DNA from: Rossellomorea vietnamensis | Lineage (GTDB): Bacteria > Bacillota > Bacilli > Bacillales > Bacillaceae_B | Direction: 5' to 3' | DNA: 64,000 bases | NCBI RefSeq assembly: GCF_008180615.1 | Contig: NZ_VTEH01000003.1 | Coordinates: 251,685 to 315,684 of the forward strand | In this document: positions 1 through 8,143 of the stretch, one piece after another | Position numbering within the stretch: the stretch's first letter is position 1 | Layout: each line of letters begins with the position of its first letter | Notes under the pieces: model-generated | Seen by the model: the letters and a program-made list of their open reading frames with translations, nothing else | What the model was told of the DNA's origin: nothing | Databases searched by the model: none | Position numbers and translations under genes: made by a program

Positions 1-2
1 GA

Positions 3-497
3 ACAGCCTGCTGTCTAGTGAGCGGTGATGAAAGCGAGGCTGTAAAAAAAGCAGATGCACCGCTGCCTGCCATCTTCGCAACACAAACGACTACTATGAA
101 AAACTCTCTGGATGTCATGGGATGGGATATCAAAGATGATGGATTATTTGTTGTTTTTTCAAAAGATATTCCTTCGATTATAGAGGAATGGTTAAAGCCA
201 AATGTTGAAAAACTGCTGAAGCAGCATAAATTATCGCTAAAGGACATTAATCACTTTGTTGCCCACCCTGGAGGGAAGAAGGTAATCGAAGCTTATGACA
301 AGGCACTGATGTTGAAAGAAGGCCTTCTTGATATCTCGAGAGATACATTGAGAAAATTCGGCAATATGTCTTCAGCAACAATCCTTTATGTGTTAAAAGA
401 GCACTTGAACAAAGATATAAAAGAGGGTGATATCGGACTTGGGGTGGCTCTTGGCCCGGGATTCAGTTCAGAATTACTACTGATGAGGTGGGAATGA
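3..497 (+). CDS. bpsA: Type III polyketide synthase (chalcone/stilbene-synthase family), C-terminal part cut by window edge
   Basis: The frame is open to the first base, so the N-terminal half with the catalytic Cys lies outside. What remains is the C-terminal ~165 residues of a thiolase-fold type III polyketide synthase. HPGG carries the family's catalytic His, GNMSSA the catalytic Asn, and GVALGPGFSSELLLMRW is the usual C-terminal signature. In B. subtilis BpsA condenses long-chain acyl-CoA with malonyl-CoA into alkylpyrones. The stop overlaps the start of the next gene (ATGA), so the two are probably translationally coupled, as bpsA-bpsB are in B. subtilis. Confidence 0.88.
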   Translation, partial: TACCLVSGDESEAVKKADAPLPAIFATQTTTMKNSLDVMGWDIKDDGLFVVFSKDIPSIIEEWLKPNVEKLLKQHKLSLKDINHFVAHPGGKKVIEAYDKALMLKEGLLDISRDTLRKFGNMSSATILYVLKEHLNKDIKEGDIGLGVALGPGFSSELLLMRWE

Positions 498-1063
498 TGT
501 TTTATGTATTGTTTGCAGTCATAGCGATTCAGCGTATGGTAGAACTGTTTATCGCTAAAAGAAATGAAAAATGGATGAAAGGCAGGGGCGCAAGGGAATA
601 TGGGCAGAAACATTATAAGCTGATGGTTTCCATTCATCTGCTTTTCTTTATTTCTTTATTGGTCGAAGAATTCTTCTTAAAAAGAACTATGAATGATTAC
701 TGGGGTTTGTTATTTATCCTTTTTCTCATCACTCAGGCTGGCCGGGTGTGGGTTATTGCTTCATTGGGGAAATATTGGAATACGAAAATCATAGTGCTGC
801 CACAGGCAGAAGTGGTAGCGAAAGGCCCCTATAAATTTATCAAGCATCCCAATTATTTTATTGTCACAGTCGAATTGATTGTCATACCTTTAATGTTTAA
901 CGCCTATTGGACATTATTCATTTTTGCTCTGCTCAACCAATTTATTTTGTCTGTACGCATTCCCCTGGAAGAAAAAGCCCTGAGAGAATCAACAAACTAT
1001 CAGGCTGTTCATCAAGGAAAAAAACGGTTTCTGCCTGTAATAAAAAAAGAAGAAATTGACTGA
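494..1063 (+). CDS. ypbQ: Isoprenylcysteine carboxyl methyltransferase-family membrane protein YpbQ/BpsB
   Basis: About 189 residues with four or more hydrophobic segments, and the ICMT-type C-terminal motif GPYKFIKHPNYF followed by a PLEEKAL segment. In B. subtilis the homologue (BpsB) methylates the alkylpyrones made by BpsA; the same coupling is seen here, the start codon overlapping the bpsA stop. I chose ATG at 494 because AGGTGG lies just upstream; GTG at 488 and ATG at 497 are also possible. The enzyme should act in the membrane with S-adenosylmethionine as methyl donor. Substrate is inferred from the partner gene. Confidence 0.85.
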   Translation: MMFYVLFAVIAIQRMVELFIAKRNEKWMKGRGAREYGQKHYKLMVSIHLLFFISLLVEEFFLKRTMNDYWGLLFILFLITQAGRVWVIASLGKYWNTKIIVLPQAEVVAKGPYKFIKHPNYFIVTVELIVIPLMFNAYWTLFIFALLNQFILSVRIPLEEKALRESTNYQAVHQGKKRFLPVIKKEEID

Positions 1064-1143
1064 GTTACTGCTGCCTAAATAGTGGCTGATTTCAACATTC
1101 GAATTAAAAAGCAGCAAATTTTTAAAAAATGAATGAAACATCA

Positions 1144-1172
1144 TTGAAAATGATTATCATATTTGGTAAAAT
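1144..1172 (+). promoter_or_regulatory. Sigma-A promoter overlapped by a Fur box
   Basis: TTGAAA (1144-1149), 17-bp spacer, TAAAAT (1167-1172). The spacer region is covered by TGAAAATGATTATCA (1145-1159), which matches the 7-1-7 Fur operator TGATAATNATTATCA at all but one position. Iron-loaded Fur bound here would block RNA polymerase. Confidence 0.75.
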
Positions 1173-1184
1173 TCTAATTGAAGA

Positions 1185-1199
1185 TGAAAATTATTCTCA
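1185..1199 (+). promoter_or_regulatory. Second, weaker Fur-box-like site
   Basis: TGAAAATTATTCTCA matches the 7-1-7 Fur consensus with two mismatches. It starts exactly 40 bp after the first box and lies between the predicted -10 and the ribosome site of the small downstream gene. Confidence 0.45.
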
Positions 1200-1227
1200 A
1201 GACGAGTTATAGGAAAGGGGTTTCTAC

Positions 1228-1395
1228 ATGGTTTTATTTTTGGTCATTTTTACAGCTGCAGCTTACAGCTTGGTCATGAAGTATGTGCTGAATAATGTGT
1301 TCGTTACAAAAAGTGCTTCCGCAGCTGCTTCTAAAGGCGGGCTGGGGGAAGAGAAAAAACCAACAGAACTGGTTCCTGCCTATAATCGTCAATAG
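1228..1395 (+). CDS. 55-residue Fur-regulated membrane peptide
   Basis: Short gene (MVLFLVIFTAAAYSLVMKYV...) with a good ribosome site AGGAAAGGGG 7 nt before ATG. The first ~20 residues form one hydrophobic segment; the tail is polar and lysine/glutamate rich (GEEKKPTE) with a small Ala/Ser-rich linker. The promoter carries a near-perfect Fur box, so the peptide should be made under iron limitation. A hairpin terminator follows at once, so it is monocistronic. I do not recognise the family; it is not obviously FbpA, FbpB or FbpC of B. subtilis, which are also small and Fur-controlled. Function unknown; an iron-sparing or membrane role would be inference. Confidence 0.75.
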   Translation: MVLFLVIFTAAAYSLVMKYVLNNVFVTKSASAAASKGGLGEEKKPTELVPAYNRQ

Positions 1396-1402
1396 CTTCC
1401 GA

Positions 1403-1447
1403 AAAGGACTGAATGTTCAAGACTTCTTGAATATTGAGTCCTTTTTT
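1403..1447 (+). terminator. Rho-independent terminator of the small Fur-regulated gene
   Basis: Long stem (AAAGGACT...AGTCCTTT extended through GTTCAAG/CTTGAAT) followed by six T. Confidence 0.9.
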
Positions 1448-1490
1448 GTTGTTCAGAAAGCTTTATTCCGCCTGTGCGGGTGCTATGATA

Positions 1491-1606
1491 CCCAGGTCCA
1501 GCTCCTAGGGACGAATGTTCTGAAGACATAAAAAGGAAAGACCGCTTTCTTTCTCTCTGGAACATTTGCCTGCCGGGGCTTAACAGGGCCTTGCACTTTT
1601 GGTCTT
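1491..1606 (+). repeat. Foldback repeat R1, divergent copy
   Basis: R1 is a ~120-bp imperfect palindrome seen four times in the window. Shared landmarks here are TCCAGCTCCTAG at the left, AAGGAAAGACCGC in the middle and ACATTTGCCTGCCGGGGCT near the right end. The left arm is more diverged than in the other copies. No coding capacity. It lies between the Fur-regulated gene and dynA; nothing else is seen in the space up to dynA except a weak 6-bp hairpin with T-run at 1639-1664. Confidence 0.7.
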
Positions 1607-1755
1607 TCTCTTTTTCTGAGGAACCGAACTGCAGCCGTAACCAAGTATCTCATTGGTTTTTTGCTATGTTTTAATAGGAAAGAAGCGAATTATAAGCTAA
1701 AATAAAGATGCATATTATTATCATGACTACTCAAAGGTGTAAGGGGAAGGTTCTT

Positions 1756-4700
1756 TTGCAAACGCTATCAGACAAAAAGACTACAGATAAATTAAATAAA
1801 CTGGCTTCTCTACATGAAATTCTTATAGATACCGGAGATAAAGAAACGGCTGCCAAAGCCGAACTGCTGGCTCATAAGTTTTGGAAAAATGAATTTATAG
1901 CAGGATTCTGCGGACACTTTTCTGCAGGTAAATCGACAATGATCAACGCACTGGCAGGCGAGGAATTGCTGCCTTCAAGCCCGATTCCCACATCTGCAAA
2001 CCTGGTAAAGCTTCATCATGCAGATTCAGATTTTGCAAAGATTCATTATCATGACCGGAAATCAGTTATTTTCAATGGTGCTTATGACTTCAATATTGTG
2101 AAAAGGTATTGTAAAGATGGAGAAAACGTTCAAAGCATTGAGATAGGAAAGAAGGATACTAAGCTTCCTGACGGAGTGACCGTCCTGGATACACCGGGAG
2201 TGGACAGTACGGATGATGCTCACCGTATATCAACCGAGTCGGCTCTCCATCTAGCTGATATTGTGTTCTATGTAATGGATTACAACCATGTGCAGTCGCA
2301 GCTGAACTTCGAATATGCACGAGAGCTGGCTAACCATGGAGTGAGGCTGTACCTCATAGTAAATCAAATTGATAAACATAACGAAGACGAATTGTCTTTT
2401 GAAAATTTCAAGCAATCGGTATCGGAGTCATTCTCAGCATGGCAGGTGAATCCTGAACGGATATTTTTCACTTCTCTCAGGGATACCGATAATCCTGACA
2501 ATGAATTTTCTGAAGTCAGAAACTTGATCAACAGCCAATTTATGAATAAGGATGAACTTCTTCAGCATTCTTTTGCAGCCGGTGTCAACCTCCTTGCCAG
2601 TGAACATGAGCGATGGCTGAAAGAAAACTTAAAGGAGCAGCGCGATTCTCTTGCCGATATACTATCGGATGAAGATTTCCAGAATAAAGAGGCATTGTAT
2701 CAGCGTGAGTCTCAATTAAGTGAAAAGATTGCCAGAAACAGTTCTAAGCACTACGTCGATATCTTTGACGAGGAAAGAGAAAAGATTCTTAAGAACGCTT
2801 ATTTAATGCCATTCGAAACAAGGGAATCCGCCAAAAGGTATCTGGAATCACTTCAAGATGATTTCAAGGTAGGGATGATCTTTGCCAAGAAGAAAACAGA
2901 AGAAGAGCGGCATCAGCGTATGAAAGAGCTGATCCGTAATCTTGGAAGTAATGTTCAGTCCCAGCTGGAGTGGCATTTGCGTGGATTAGGCAGTCTTGTG
3001 ATGAAAAAGGCTGGATTTCATAACGAAGGTTTAATTGCCAAATCAGAAGGACTGACCGTGCAAGTTACAGAAGAAGATTTAAAGGAAACGGCAAGGCCCG
3101 GTGCCAGGGTGACTGGAGAGTATGTCCTTAATTACTGTGAAGAACTGGCAGGAAAGCTGAAAAGAAAAGCAAGAAATGAAACGGAAGAATTAAAAAACAG
3201 CCTTATTGAGTTGGTTGAAGCAGAAAAAGACCAAGAAAATGAAGAATTAGGTTTAAAGTATAAGGAGATAAAACAGAAAACCGATGCTTTGAGAAAGCTT
3301 GAATTTATTAATGAAGACTTGGAAATCAAGATCAATAACCTTCAGAGCATCATTCAAGATAAAGTAAATCTTCCATCAACAGAGATGATCAACCAGTGGG
3401 ATGAAGAGTGGGAAAAGAAAGAGAAAGACTATATCTTGTATACTGAAGATCTTGTAGAAGATGAGTTGCTCGAAAACGAAACGGCTGCCTCAGAGATTGA
3501 AGAAAAACAATCAGAAGCTGACAACCGGAACCTTTCACTGGAACCATTGATTCAGCGTTTGAATGTAATGGGGTCAAAATTTGAAACCATCAACGGGTTA
3601 AAACAAACAGCTCAAGTGTTGCAAAAGAAGGCAGAAAGGCTTCAGGATCAACAATTTACCATTGCGTTATTCGGTGCCTTCAGTGCCGGAAAATCTTCTT
3701 TTGCCAATGCGCTTCTGGGAAGCAAGGTGCTGCCGGTAAGCCCAAATCCTACTACTGCTTCCATCAATCGTATCAGGCCGCCTATGAATGGAAATCATCA
3801 TGGAACGGCAAAAGTGTTCTTGAAAAGCGAGAAGGAAATGTTGATAGACGTCCAGAATTCAATGAAAGTCTTCAAGTACCATGCCGATTCACTTAGTGAA
3901 GCTGCAGAGCGCATTCCTGAACTGTTAAACAGCAAAGATGGAGAAGGAAAGGAGAAAGTCCATCTTTCGTTCCTTGCCGCGTTTTTAAGGGGATACTCTG
4001 ACTATCGTTCACAGCTTGGTGAGGTACTAAAAGTCGATTTGGAGGAATTTAAGGGATTTGTAGCAAATGAAAGTCAGTCTTGTTTCGTAGAATCAATTGA
4101 TCTTTTCTACGATTCTCCTATTACCAGGCAGGGAATCACCTTGGTAGATACTCCTGGAGCTGATTCAATCAATGCCAGACATACCGGGGTGGCTTTCCAA
4201 TATATCAAAAATTCTGATGCGATTCTGTTTGTAACCTATTATAATCATGCTTTTGCAAAAGCAGATCGTGAATTCCTGATCCAGCTTGGCAGGGTGAAGG
4301 ATGCTTTTGAAATGGATAAGATGTTCTTCGTTGTCAATGCGGTGGACCTTGCAAAAGACGAGAACGAAAAGCATGAAGTTATTGATTATGTAAAAAACCA
4401 GCTAGTTGAGTACGGAATTCGTTTTCCAAGAATTTTTGGAGTGTCTTCCAAGCTGGCAATAGAGGAAGAGAACGCAAGTCTTTCCGGTATGGACTTATTC
4501 AAAGAAGATTTCGATCAATTTATAGATGGTGAATTAAAGTGGATGGCAGCTCAATCTGCAGAAGCAGAGTGGAAGAGGGGATTAGAGCGATTAAGAACAC
4601 TGATCGAGAACTCTTCCATGGATGAGCAGAAGCGTGATGCGAGAAGAGAAGAATTGCTGCTGCTTAGAGAAAAACTGAAAGACTTTCTGAAGAGCGAGGC

Positions 4701-5388
4701 TCCGGAAAGCATAAAGCTGCGTGTAACTCAAGAGATTAAAGAGCTGATTCATTATGTGAAACAAAGAGTGTTCTTGCGTTTTTCAGATTTTTTTAAGGAA
4801 GCATTTCATCCGGCTCTTTTTTCGCAGCATTCCACTTCAAAGGCAGCACTTCACTCGGCACTTGAAGAACTTCTTGATTCAACAGGCTTTGATTTTGCTC
4901 AGGAGATGAGGGCAACCACTTTAAGAGCAGAAAAATTCGCAGAAAAACAGCTGAGTTCACAATTCGAAGTATACCTGGAAAAAATCAGTAAGCTGCAGGA
5001 AGACCTTGTAATGTCTCCTTATGAAAAGGAAGACCCTGAAGCCCTTGATTTTTCAAAGGCGTTTTCAGAAATTGAAAGGGAACGGTTTCAGCCGGCATTA
5101 AAGCTGTTCAAGAATTCAAAAGACTTTTTTGAGAATAACGGCAAGAAAAAAGTAATGGAAAAGCTGAAGGATGATTTGGAGTTGCCGGCTGATCATTATC
5201 TTGAAGAATCTAAAGACATCATTCTTAAGTGGGCTTTGGAATTCATGGAAATGGAGCATAGACGGATGACGGACTCCTTATTATCTCAATCTGCTGATCA
5301 AATCGACTCTTGGCTGGAAGCGCTGCAGTCCGTTGAAAACCTTGAGACGTGGAAGGCCGTATACACAGAACTGTCTTCGTACAGCTAA
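1756..5388 (+). CDS. dynA: Dynamin-like protein DynA (two fused dynamin modules)
   Basis: About 1,210 residues. Two GTPase modules in tandem: the first has the P-loop GHFSAGKSTMINAL and LDTPGVDSTDD, the second GAFSAGKSSFANAL and VDTPGADSINARH, each followed by a long charged coiled-coil (residues ~310-570 and ~930-1210). This fusion is typical of B. subtilis DynA (YpbR), which tethers and fuses membranes in trans and protects against membrane stress and phage. An in-frame ATG lies at 1708, but TTG at 1756 is preceded by AAGGGGAAGG at the right distance while the ATG has no ribosome site, so TTG is preferred. The next small gene follows 13 bp later. Confidence 0.93.
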   Translation: MQTLSDKKTTDKLNKLASLHEILIDTGDKETAAKAELLAHKFWKNEFIAGFCGHFSAGKSTMINALAGEELLPSSPIPTSANLVKLHHADSDFAKIHYHDRKSVIFNGAYDFNIVKRYCKDGENVQSIEIGKKDTKLPDGVTVLDTPGVDSTDDAHRISTESALHLADIVFYVMDYNHVQSQLNFEYARELANHGVRLYLIVNQIDKHNEDELSFENFKQSVSESFSAWQVNPERIFFTSLRDTDNPDNEFSEVRNLINSQFMNKDELLQHSFAAGVNLLASEHERWLKENLKEQRDSLADILSDEDFQNKEALYQRESQLSEKIARNSSKHYVDIFDEEREKILKNAYLMPFETRESAKRYLESLQDDFKVGMIFAKKKTEEERHQRMKELIRNLGSNVQSQLEWHLRGLGSLVMKKAGFHNEGLIAKSEGLTVQVTEEDLKETARPGARVTGEYVLNYCEELAGKLKRKARNETEELKNSLIELVEAEKDQENEELGLKYKEIKQKTDALRKLEFINEDLEIKINNLQSIIQDKVNLPSTEMINQWDEEWEKKEKDYILYTEDLVEDELLENETAASEIEEKQSEADNRNLSLEPLIQRLNVMGSKFETINGLKQTAQVLQKKAERLQDQQFTIALFGAFSAGKSSFANALLGSKVLPVSPNPTTASINRIRPPMNGNHHGTAKVFLKSEKEMLIDVQNSMKVFKYHADSLSEAAERIPELLNSKDGEGKEKVHLSFLAAFLRGYSDYRSQLGEVLKVDLEEFKGFVANESQSCFVESIDLFYDSPITRQGITLVDTPGADSINARHTGVAFQYIKNSDAILFVTYYNHAFAKADREFLIQLGRVKDAFEMDKMFFVVNAVDLAKDENEKHEVIDYVKNQLVEYGIRFPRIFGVSSKLAIEEENASLSGMDLFKEDFDQFIDGELKWMAAQSAEAEWKRGLERLRTLIENSSMDEQKRDARREELLLLREKLKDFLKSEAPESIKLRVTQEIKELIHYVKQRVFLRFSDFFKEAFHPALFSQHSTSKAALHSALEELLDSTGFDFAQEMRATTLRAEKFAEKQLSSQFEVYLEKISKLQEDLVMSPYEKEDPEALDFSKAFSEIERERFQPALKLFKNSKDFFENNGKKKVMEKLKDDLELPADHYLEESKDIILKWALEFMEMEHRRMTDSLLSQSADQIDSWLEALQSVENLETWKAVYTELSSYS

Positions 5389-5401
5389 GGGGGAGCAGCA
5401 T

Positions 5402-5596
5402 ATGAAGAAGAGCCGATTTCATGCCTGTGCCACCTGCGAGCATTTTTCTGCCAAAAGGGTAAGCGGAGAGATGCTCTACCAATGCACAAGGCTTGGTTTT
5501 GAGACTCAGCCCCAATATGAGTTCAACTGCTGGAGTCCTAAAGAACATATTAGGAACCTTATGAGAAAGGAGGAGGATTCTGATGGAGCATATTAA
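5402..5596 (+). CDS. Small four-cysteine protein between dynA and sulfurtransferase
   Basis: 64 residues, MKKSRFHACATCEHF..., with four Cys (positions 9, 12, 28 and 43) arranged CxxC...C...C, suggesting a small metal-binding knuckle. ATG is chosen because GGGGGAGC stands 7 nt upstream; the longer open frame reaches into dynA. It overlaps the start of the sulfurtransferase by 14 bp, so the three genes look like one operon. The position corresponds to ypbS in B. subtilis, but I do not see sequence resemblance to YpbS and leave the symbol blank. Function unknown; redox or zinc binding is inference. Confidence 0.7.
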   Translation: MKKSRFHACATCEHFSAKRVSGEMLYQCTRLGFETQPQYEFNCWSPKEHIRNLMRKEEDSDGAY

Positions 5597-6413
5597 AGAA
5601 ATAGAGTGGCTCTCGTCCAATTATCTCAGTGAAAATGTCAGGATCTTAGACTGCCGATATAAATTGGGAGAACCTCATTATGGCAAAACACTTTTTCAAG
5701 AAGCGCACATTCCCGGGGCGGTTTATTTTGATCTGGAAGAAGATCTTTCAGGCGAAATTAAGGTGCACGGAGGACGTCATCCGCTTCCTGATATAGACGA
5801 TTTTGTCCAGAAGCTGCAAAATGCCGGAATAACGAACACAACTAAAGTCATTGCCTATGATTCTGGTGAAGGAGCATTTGCGGCACGGTGCTGGTGGATG
5901 TTAAAGTACCTCGGCCACAAGGAAGCATTTATTTTAAATGGCGGCTTTGAAGCCTGGAAGAATGAAGGCTTTGAAGTATCATCGGAAATGACTGAGTTTT
6001 CTCCTGAAGAATACCACCCGGATATGCAGGCGGATATGTCAGCGGCTGTGGAGGATGTCAGATTGATATCGGACGGAGAAGCAGAAGGAAGGCTGGTCGA
6101 TTCAAGAGCCAAGGACCGGTATTTAGGGCGTATTGAACCAATTGATAAAGTTGCCGGCCATATTCCGGGAGCTGTAAACTATGATTGGACAGAAGCGTTC
6201 AAAAATGGCAGCTTTCTTTCTAAAGAGAATCACCAAAAAAGATGGGTGGATATCAATAAGGATGAGCCGATCATTGTTTATTGCGGTTCAGGAGTTACCG
6301 CTGCTGCGAATATTCTTTCCTTGTGGACAGCAGGGTATAAAAATGCAAAGCTCTATACAGGCAGCTACAGTGACTGGGTATCTTATGAGGAAAATAGTGT
6401 GGAAACGGAATAA
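5583..6413 (+). CDS. Sulfurtransferase with two rhodanese domains (mercaptopyruvate/thiosulfate type)
   Basis: 276 residues, two rhodanese modules. The first (residues ~10-130) has the inactive-domain pattern ending in GGFEAWKNEGF; the second (~160-275) carries the active-site loop IVYCGSGVTAAAN. The CGSGVTA loop is the form found in 3-mercaptopyruvate sulfurtransferases, against CRKGVTA of classical thiosulfate sulfurtransferases. It should move sulfane sulfur to cyanide or thiol acceptors in the cytosol. The ribosome site AAAGGAGGAGG lies inside the preceding small Cys-rich gene, suggesting coupling and possibly a joint sulfur role (inference). Confidence 0.88.
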   Translation: MEHIKEIEWLSSNYLSENVRILDCRYKLGEPHYGKTLFQEAHIPGAVYFDLEEDLSGEIKVHGGRHPLPDIDDFVQKLQNAGITNTTKVIAYDSGEGAFAARCWWMLKYLGHKEAFILNGGFEAWKNEGFEVSSEMTEFSPEEYHPDMQADMSAAVEDVRLISDGEAEGRLVDSRAKDRYLGRIEPIDKVAGHIPGAVNYDWTEAFKNGSFLSKENHQKRWVDINKDEPIIVYCGSGVTAAANILSLWTAGYKNAKLYTGSYSDWVSYEENSVETE

Positions 6414-6426
6414 TAGACAGGGTTGA

Positions 6427-6466
6427 CCAAAGGCCGGGCATCCAAAAGGAGCCGGTCTTTTTTTGT
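6427..6466 (+). terminator. Terminator after the sulfurtransferase
   Basis: AAAGGCCGG pairs with CCGGTCTTT (one G-U pair) and is followed by a T-run. Confidence 0.8.
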
Positions 6467-6538
6467 TTATTGTGAGAATCAGACTATATGTGATTCGTCC
6501 TTCTCCTAAGAATTCCTAAAAAAATTCATACGGAAATA

Positions 6539-6547
6539 TGTTATAAT
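6539..6547 (+). promoter_or_regulatory. Extended -10 promoter of the exonuclease gene
   Basis: TGTTATAAT is an extended -10 element; no convincing -35 box stands upstream. The predicted transcript starts about 20 nt before the chosen GTG codon. Confidence 0.5.
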
Positions 6548-6574
6548 GCTAAGGTGAACAAAGGAGTGGTTAAA

Positions 6575-7477
6575 GTGGAAAAACATAACGAACATTTATT
6601 ATTGATAGATGGTATGGCATTATTATTTCGCTCATTTTTTGCTACTGCCGTTTCAGGGCAATTTATGATTAACTCGAAAGGCCAGCCTACAAACGGGGTT
6701 CAGGGGTTCATGAAGCACCTTCTGATGGCCGTGGAGCATATCGGGCCGACACATACAGCAGTCTGCTGGGATATGGGAAGCTCGACATTCCGTAATGAAA
6801 TTTATTCAGACTACAAATCTAACCGAAATGCACCTCCTGTTGAGTTGATTCCTCAATTCGACCTTGCAAAAGAGGTGGCAGAAGGGTTTGCTCTTTATAA
6901 TATAGGTTTAAGCGGCTTTGAAGCAGACGATTGTATAGGTACCATTGCCAAAAGTGCCACTAAAGAAACAAAAGTATCGATCTTGAGCGGTGACCAGGAT
7001 TTGCTGCAGCTGCTGGATGATAATATAGATGTAGTTCTATTGAAAAAGGGCTTCGGTAACTATCACACGTATTCAAAAGACTACTTTATTGAAGAAAAAG
7101 GGCTGACTCCCTCTCAGTTCATTGACGTTAAAGCGCTTATGGGCGATACGAGCGACGGATATCCTGGTGTAAAAGGAATCGGCGAAAAGACAGCGGTAAA
7201 ACTGATTCAGGAACATCAGCATATCCAGGGAATCCTTGAGGGGATCCACCTTCTTACGCCGGCTCAACGAAAGAAAATTGAGGCTGATCTCGACATGCTT
7301 CATGTATCCCGCCAGCTAGCTGAAATTAAATGCGATGTCCCTCTGAAATTCAATATGGAATCTGCCAAATGGGAAGCGATAGCTCCTGATGCTATTTCCA
7401 TGATGGACGAGCTTGAGTTAAGAGTACTGAGAAGATATCTGGTCGGGAAAGACCATTTGCTCAGTCAGCATGCTTAA
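6575..7477 (+). CDS. ypcP: 5'-3' exonuclease / flap endonuclease YpcP (polymerase I N-domain type)
   Basis: 300 residues matching the stand-alone 5'-nuclease related to the N-terminal domain of DNA polymerase I. Acidic metal-site motifs are visible (LLIDGMALLFRSFFA, GFEADDCIGT, ILSGDQDLLQL) and the DNA-binding helix-3-turn-helix GYPGVKGIGEKTAVKLI. It should remove RNA primers and 5' flaps during lagging-strand synthesis. GTG at 6575 is chosen: AAGGAG lies 8 nt upstream, whereas the upstream GTG at 6554 has no ribosome site. Monocistronic with its own terminator. Confidence 0.92.
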   Translation: MEKHNEHLLLIDGMALLFRSFFATAVSGQFMINSKGQPTNGVQGFMKHLLMAVEHIGPTHTAVCWDMGSSTFRNEIYSDYKSNRNAPPVELIPQFDLAKEVAEGFALYNIGLSGFEADDCIGTIAKSATKETKVSILSGDQDLLQLLDDNIDVVLLKKGFGNYHTYSKDYFIEEKGLTPSQFIDVKALMGDTSDGYPGVKGIGEKTAVKLIQEHQHIQGILEGIHLLTPAQRKKIEADLDMLHVSRQLAEIKCDVPLKFNMESAKWEAIAPDAISMMDELELRVLRRYLVGKDHLLSQHA

Positions 7478-7483
7478 TATTTC

Positions 7484-7531
7484 AAAAGGGACTTTTCAAA
7501 AGCAGTATGCCTTTGAAGAGTCCCTTTTTTT
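7484..7531 (+). terminator. Terminator of ypcP
   Basis: Strong hairpin (AAAGGGACTTTTCAAAG with CTTTGAAGAGTCCCTTT) ending in a T-run. Confidence 0.93.
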
Positions 7532-7546
7532 ATCTATTACCTTTAG

Positions 7547-7692
7547 GTGGCACTGACTTCATGGTATGTTTTGCTGGCTAATCGCACCATTATCTACGAG
7601 TTGCTCTGACTTAAGGGTATGTTTTTTGGCTAATCGCACCATTATCTAGGAGCTGCTCTGACTTAATGGTATGTTTTTTGGCTAATCGTATC
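7547..7692 (+). repeat. Tandem array with 52-bp period (family R4), about 2.7 units
   Basis: The word GGCTAATCG starts at 7576, 7628 and 7680, exactly 52 bp apart. The unit reads (reverse strand) roughly ATTAGCCAAAAAACATACC then ATTAAGTCAGAGCAGCTCC then TAGATAATGGTGCG. Related arrays of the same period lie near 21.5 kb (opposite orientation) and 48.6 kb. No spacers, so not CRISPR; no coding capacity. Confidence 0.85.
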
Positions 7693-7702
7693 AGATTAAA
7701 AC

Positions 7703-7843
7703 TTATCTTTTCGTGTTGGAGTGTTTGGCTCTGTTTTCAAGTTCCGTTTTAGGGTCGGGAGTTTTTACGCCATCTTGTCCGAATCCTTGCGGGTTAACAC
7801 CTGGTGCCTTGGTGCCTCTGTTATTACTATGGTTTTTGCTCAT
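7703..7843 (-). CDS. sspL: Small acid-soluble spore protein L
   Basis: 46 residues ending DPKTELENRAKHSNTKR, which is the signature C-terminus of SspL (B. subtilis: DPKTELEERAKKSNTKR). The N-terminal half is Asn/Gly/Lys rich with GVNPQGFGQDG. ATG follows a perfect ribosome site CGGAGGTGAG. SspL is a minor spore-core protein made in the forespore, normally under sigma-G; I could not see a clear sigma-G promoter because the upstream space is occupied by a TIR repeat. Its place beside ypcP and before ypdQ/ypdP matches B. subtilis. Confidence 0.92.
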   Translation of the reverse strand: MSKNHSNNRGTKAPGVNPQGFGQDGVKTPDPKTELENRAKHSNTKR

Positions 7844-7892
7844 AATCTCACCTCCGTTTTTATTTTCGCCACTAGTGATGGTTTTAATGTAA

Positions 7893-8076
7893 GTCTCTTT
7901 TCGTAAACTTTGCTGCTATTTCAAACTAATTTGAAAAAATAACCATAATCCACCGGAATTACCTCGTAAATAGGAAAAAAAGCTGCTCTCTCAGATCTGA
8001 GAGAAAACCCTTAGAGTATGGGGGAAATCCGGTCTTGGGATTTTTTTTGAAAGCAACAATGTATGCGAATACAGCC
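7893..8076 (+). repeat. TIR repeat family M, complete copy (184 bp)
   Basis: Family M: 110-190 bp, non-coding, with imperfect terminal inverted repeats. Left end here TCTCTTTTCGTAAACTTTGC, right end reverse-complements to GGCTGTATTCGCATACATTG. Interior holds the common words AAAAAGCTGCTCTC and GAAATCCGG. This copy fills most of the gap between sspL and the yuiD-like gene. Confidence 0.75.
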
Positions 8077-8143
8077 TAATGTAATTAAATCAATTGGACA
8101 CACTATTGGGGTAAATACTTTTAGAACGAGAGGCAGGCGTTTC

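Noticed and set aside
1295..1531. 78-codon frame after the Fur-regulated gene
   Set aside because: Runs through the small gene and its terminator in another frame; no ribosome site.
7547..7692. Possible CRISPR array (also at 21424 and 48551)
   Set aside because: The repeats are head to tail with no unique spacers, and no cas gene is in the window.
7721..7906. Plus-strand frame of 61 codons over sspL
   Set aside because: Shadow of sspL, whose C-terminus and ribosome site on the other strand are unmistakable.
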